Origin: Candidatus Polarisedimenticolaceae bacterium
Lineage (GTDB): Bacteria > Acidobacteriota > Polarisedimenticolia > Polarisedimenticolales > DASRJG01
Assembly (NCBI GenBank): GCA_036376135.1
Contig: DASVAW010000139.1
Location: 1 to 33,737 of the forward strand
Direction: 5' to 3'
Length of the DNA: 33,737 nt
The first letter of the stretch is position 1. The number at the start of each line of letters is the position of its first letter. The notes below the pieces were generated by a model. It made no database searches, was not told the DNA's origin, and worked only from the letters and a program-made list of their open reading frames with translations. A program made the position numbers and the translations under genes. Shown piece by piece: positions 31,475 to 33,737 of the stretch.

Positions 31475-32584
31475 GTGAAGCGGCCGAGCCTCACGATCGG
31501 GGTCGAGGAGGAGTTCCAGGTCGTCGACCCGGTCACCCGCGCGCTGCGAAGCCACGTCCACGAGGTGTTCGAGGCGGAGGCCAAGGCGGGCGGGATCTCG
31601 CTCAAGCCGGAGCTGCACGCGCCGGTCGTGGAGGTCGGCACGGCGGTGTGCCGCGACATCGAGGAGACCCGGCGCGAGGTCGTCAACACGCGGCGGACGC
31701 TCATCCAGATCGCGCGCGAGCAGGGGCTGCGCATCGGCGCCGCCGGCACGCATCCGTTCTCGCACTGGGCGGACGTGGGCATCACCGGCGGGAACCCGCG
31801 CTACGAGCGCCTGATCTCCGACCTGCAGATCGTGGCGCGCGGGAACCTGATCTTCGGCCTGCACGTACACGTCGGGGTCGAGGACCGCGAGACGCAGATC
31901 ACGATCCTCAACCAGGCGCGTTACTTCCTCCCGCACATCCTCGCGCTCTCCGTGAACTCGCCGTTCTGGATCGGCCGCGAGACCGGGTGGATGTCCTACC
32001 GGTGCAAGGTCTTCGACAAGTTCCCGCGGACCAACATCCCGGACTACTTCCAGTCGTACGCGGAGTACCAGGAGCTCGTCGAGACCCTGCGCAAGACCAA
32101 CTGCATCCTCGACGCCGGGCAGATCTGGTGGGACGTGCGCCCGCACCACCGGTACGACACGATCGAGTACCGGATCTGCGACATCCCGCTGCGCGCCGAG
32201 GAGACGGTCACGATCGCCGCGCTCTTCCAGGCGATCACCGCGAAGCTGTGGCTGCTCCGGAGCCGCAACCTCACCTATCGTCCGTACCGCCGTACGCTGA
32301 TCATGGAGAACAAGTGGCGCGCGGCGCGGTGGGGGGTGCGCGGCCTGCTGATCGACTTCGGGAAGCAGGAGGAGGTCCCTTACGCGAGCCTGCTCGACGA
32401 GCTCCTCGAGTTCGTCGACGACGTCGTCGACGAGCTGGGCTCGCGGCCGTACGTGAACGGCGCGCGGAGGATCCTCGAGACGGGCACGGGGGCGGAGCGG
32501 CAGCTCGCCGTCTGGCGGGCGACCGGGGACCCCAAGGCCGTCGTCGATTTCGTCGTCCAGGAAACCGAGCAGGGGCTCGGGTAG
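31475..32584 (+). CDS. Glutamate-cysteine ligase type 2 (YbdK-like) carboxylate-amine ligase
   Basis: A 369-residue GCS2-family ligase with GTG start at 31475 after a GAAGG site. The metal-site signature GVEEEFQVVD is at 9-18, VVEVGT at 51-56, GTHPF at 91-95 and LHVHVGV (His130, His132) in the core. Family members such as E. coli YbdK show weak gamma-glutamylcysteine synthetase activity, so the true substrate is often another amine or acid. It lies four bases after the ATP-grasp gene and 13 before the aminopeptidase. Pairing with an ATP-grasp ligase suggests a two-bond peptide-like product, not glutathione itself. Confidence 0.93.
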   Translation: MKRPSLTIGVEEEFQVVDPVTRALRSHVHEVFEAEAKAGGISLKPELHAPVVEVGTAVCRDIEETRREVVNTRRTLIQIAREQGLRIGAAGTHPFSHWADVGITGGNPRYERLISDLQIVARGNLIFGLHVHVGVEDRETQITILNQARYFLPHILALSVNSPFWIGRETGWMSYRCKVFDKFPRTNIPDYFQSYAEYQELVETLRKTNCILDAGQIWWDVRPHHRYDTIEYRICDIPLRAEETVTIAALFQAITAKLWLLRSRNLTYRPYRRTLIMENKWRAARWGVRGLLIDFGKQEEVPYASLLDELLEFVDDVVDELGSRPYVNGARRILETGTGAERQLAVWRATGDPKAVVDFVVQETEQGLG

Positions 32585-32597
32585 TCTCAAGGGTGCC

Positions 32598-33635
32598 ATG
32601 CCGACCGATCTCCTCCACGTTCCCTACGACCCGGCGTTCCAGGAAGGGGCGCGCAACGCCGTCCGCGTGTGCCTGCAGGTCCGCCCGCTCGAGCGGTCGG
32701 TCCTGATCACGGACCGGGCCTCGCTCCCGATCGGCGCCGCGCTCGCCGCGCAGTTCCGCGAGGCGGGGGCGGACCTCTCGACCTTCGTCCTCGAGGACCT
32801 GGCGCCGCGCCCGCTGCGCGGGCTTCCGGCGCCCGTGCTCGACGCCCTCGAGCACGCGGGCGTCAGCTGCTTCGCGGCGGTGGGGCAGGAAGGGGAGCTG
32901 CACTCACGGATCGAGATGACGGCGGTCGTGAACCGCAGGCGCGTCCGCCATGCGCACATGGTGAACATCTCCCCGCGGATCATGGTCGAGGGAATGCGCG
33001 CCGACTTCCGCAAGGTCGACGCGTTGTGCCGCTGGCTGCTTCCCCGGATGGAGGCGACGCAGGTGTTCCGCGCGGTCTCCGCGGCGGGGACCGACCTCAC
33101 CGCGACCTTCGACCCGCGGATCAAATGGCTCAAGACCTCCGGGATCATCAGCCCCGACAAGTGGGGGAACCTCCCGGGGGGCGAGGTCCTCACGGCCCCC
33201 GACCGCGTCGACGGGGTGTTCGTCGTGGACGGCGTGCTCGGCGACTGGATGGCCGCGAAATACGGCGACATGCAGGCACACCCGCTGCGGATCGAGATCG
33301 AGAACTCGCGGATCACCAGGATCGACTGCGACGTTCGCGAGATCGTGGACGACTTCCGGCAATACGTGTCGAAGGACGAGAACTCGAACCGCGTGGGGGA
33401 GCTGGCGCTCGGAACCAACGTCGCGCTGCGCGATCCGATCGGACAGATCCTCCAGGACGAGAAGATCCCCGGCCTGCACATCGCGTTCGGCCACCCGTAC
33501 AGCGAGCACACCGGGGCGACCTGGCGCTCGTCGAGCCACATCGACGTCGTCGGCCGGCACTTCGACGTGACCCTCGACGACGTCCCGGTGATGAAGGACA
33601 GCAAGTTCCTCGTCGACGTCGACGCGCTCGCCTAG
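32598..33635 (+). CDS. M29-like (AmpS/thermophilic-type) metallo-aminopeptidase
   Basis: A 345-residue protein. Candidate metal ligands are Glu196 (LPGGEV), Glu268 (GELALGTN), His294 (LHIAFGHPYSEHTG), His314 and Asp316 (SSSHIDVV), the order typical of M29 aminopeptidases. No signal peptide is seen. In amidoligase neighbourhoods such enzymes may trim or recycle the peptide-like product; a general peptide-degrading role is the alternative. The ATG at 32598 has only a weak preceding site (GGGTG). It ends three bases before the next, truncated gene. Confidence 0.88.
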   Translation: MPTDLLHVPYDPAFQEGARNAVRVCLQVRPLERSVLITDRASLPIGAALAAQFREAGADLSTFVLEDLAPRPLRGLPAPVLDALEHAGVSCFAAVGQEGELHSRIEMTAVVNRRRVRHAHMVNISPRIMVEGMRADFRKVDALCRWLLPRMEATQVFRAVSAAGTDLTATFDPRIKWLKTSGIISPDKWGNLPGGEVLTAPDRVDGVFVVDGVLGDWMAAKYGDMQAHPLRIEIENSRITRIDCDVREIVDDFRQYVSKDENSNRVGELALGTNVALRDPIGQILQDEKIPGLHIAFGHPYSEHTGATWRSSSHIDVVGRHFDVTLDDVPVMKDSKFLVDVDALA

Positions 33636-33638
33636 CCG

Positions 33639-33737
33639 ATGGACCGGGCGCTCGTTCCGGTCTTCAACCGCGCCTACACCGACGACGTCTACCGGCGCGT
33701 CTGCTCCCTCATGGAGGAGCGGTGCGAGGAGCCGTCG
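33639..33737 (+). CDS. 5' end of an unidentified gene of the amidoligase run (cut by window edge)
   Basis: Thirty-three codons are visible from the ATG at 33639, beginning MDRALVPVFNRAYTDD and continuing without a stop to the window end. It follows the aminopeptidase stop by three bases, so it is in the same operon. Too little is present to assign a family; the N-terminal sequence is not from a signal peptide. Confidence 0.6.
   Translation, partial: MDRALVPVFNRAYTDDVYRRVCSLMEERCEEPS

Noticed and set aside
1-33737. CRISPR arrays, tRNA or rRNA genes, insertion sequences or prophage
   Set aside because: No regular direct-repeat array, RNA gene signature, transposase or phage protein was recognised. 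The only mobile-looking element is the palindrome at 3267.

Overview
The window is very GC-rich bacterial DNA, densely packed with genes. Many starts and stops overlap (ATGA or GTGA), and GTG and TTG starts are used. Two adjacent ~800-residue FtsX/MacB-type permeases match the ADOP architecture (Acidobacterial duplicated orphan permease), and a sigma-54 response regulator and kinase sit beside them. This points to Acidobacteriota or a close relative; the phylum is inferred, because no rRNA or tRNA lies in the window. No gap between genes exceeds about 155 bases.

Layout. (1) 1-1234, minus: 5' part of a membrane-anchored MutS-related ATPase, divergent from a zinc-ribbon/TPR gene and a DRE-TIM (isopropylmalate synthase-like) gene at 1304-3269. 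(2) 3267-3322: a perfect 27-bp-arm palindrome, then a short region with a possible promoter and dyad operator. (3) 3394-12245, plus: an anaerobic benzoyl-CoA degradation operon with had, oah (bamA), a GNAT, bcrC-bcrB-bcrA-bcrD (ATP-dependent class I benzoyl-CoA reductase), an SDR, a second GNAT and an Rrf2 regulator. (4) 12136-15426, minus: cca/poly(A) polymerase-like, a two-DTG aspartyl protease and ogt. (5) 15580-18743, plus: a secreted TPR protein and an amylo-alpha-1,6-glucosidase. (6) 18744-28198, minus: HlyD adaptor, ABC ATPase, two ADOP permeases, sigma-54 response regulator and histidine kinase, preceded by a good -24/-12 promoter at 28213-28226 with several upstream dyads. (7) 28322-29644, minus: two small secreted proteins. 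(8) 29734 to the end: a divergent esterase, then ATP-grasp ligase, GCS2-like carboxylate-amine ligase, M29-like aminopeptidase and a truncated gene. This resembles the ATP-grasp/GCS2 amidoligase neighbourhoods thought to make small peptide-like metabolites.

How it works together. The reductase should use ATP to drive electrons into benzoyl-CoA. Had and Oah would then oxidise the hydrated product and open the ring. The diene hydratase (dch), benzoate-CoA ligase, ferredoxin and ferredoxin reductase are not in the window. The terminal GNAT-Rrf2 pair recalls BadL-BadM of Rhodopseudomonas palustris, where BadL makes acetamidobenzoates that release the repressor BadM from the reductase operon. The most interesting proposals are this transplanted control module, the apparent sigma-54 autoregulation of the ADOP exporter, and the amidoligase cluster of unknown product.
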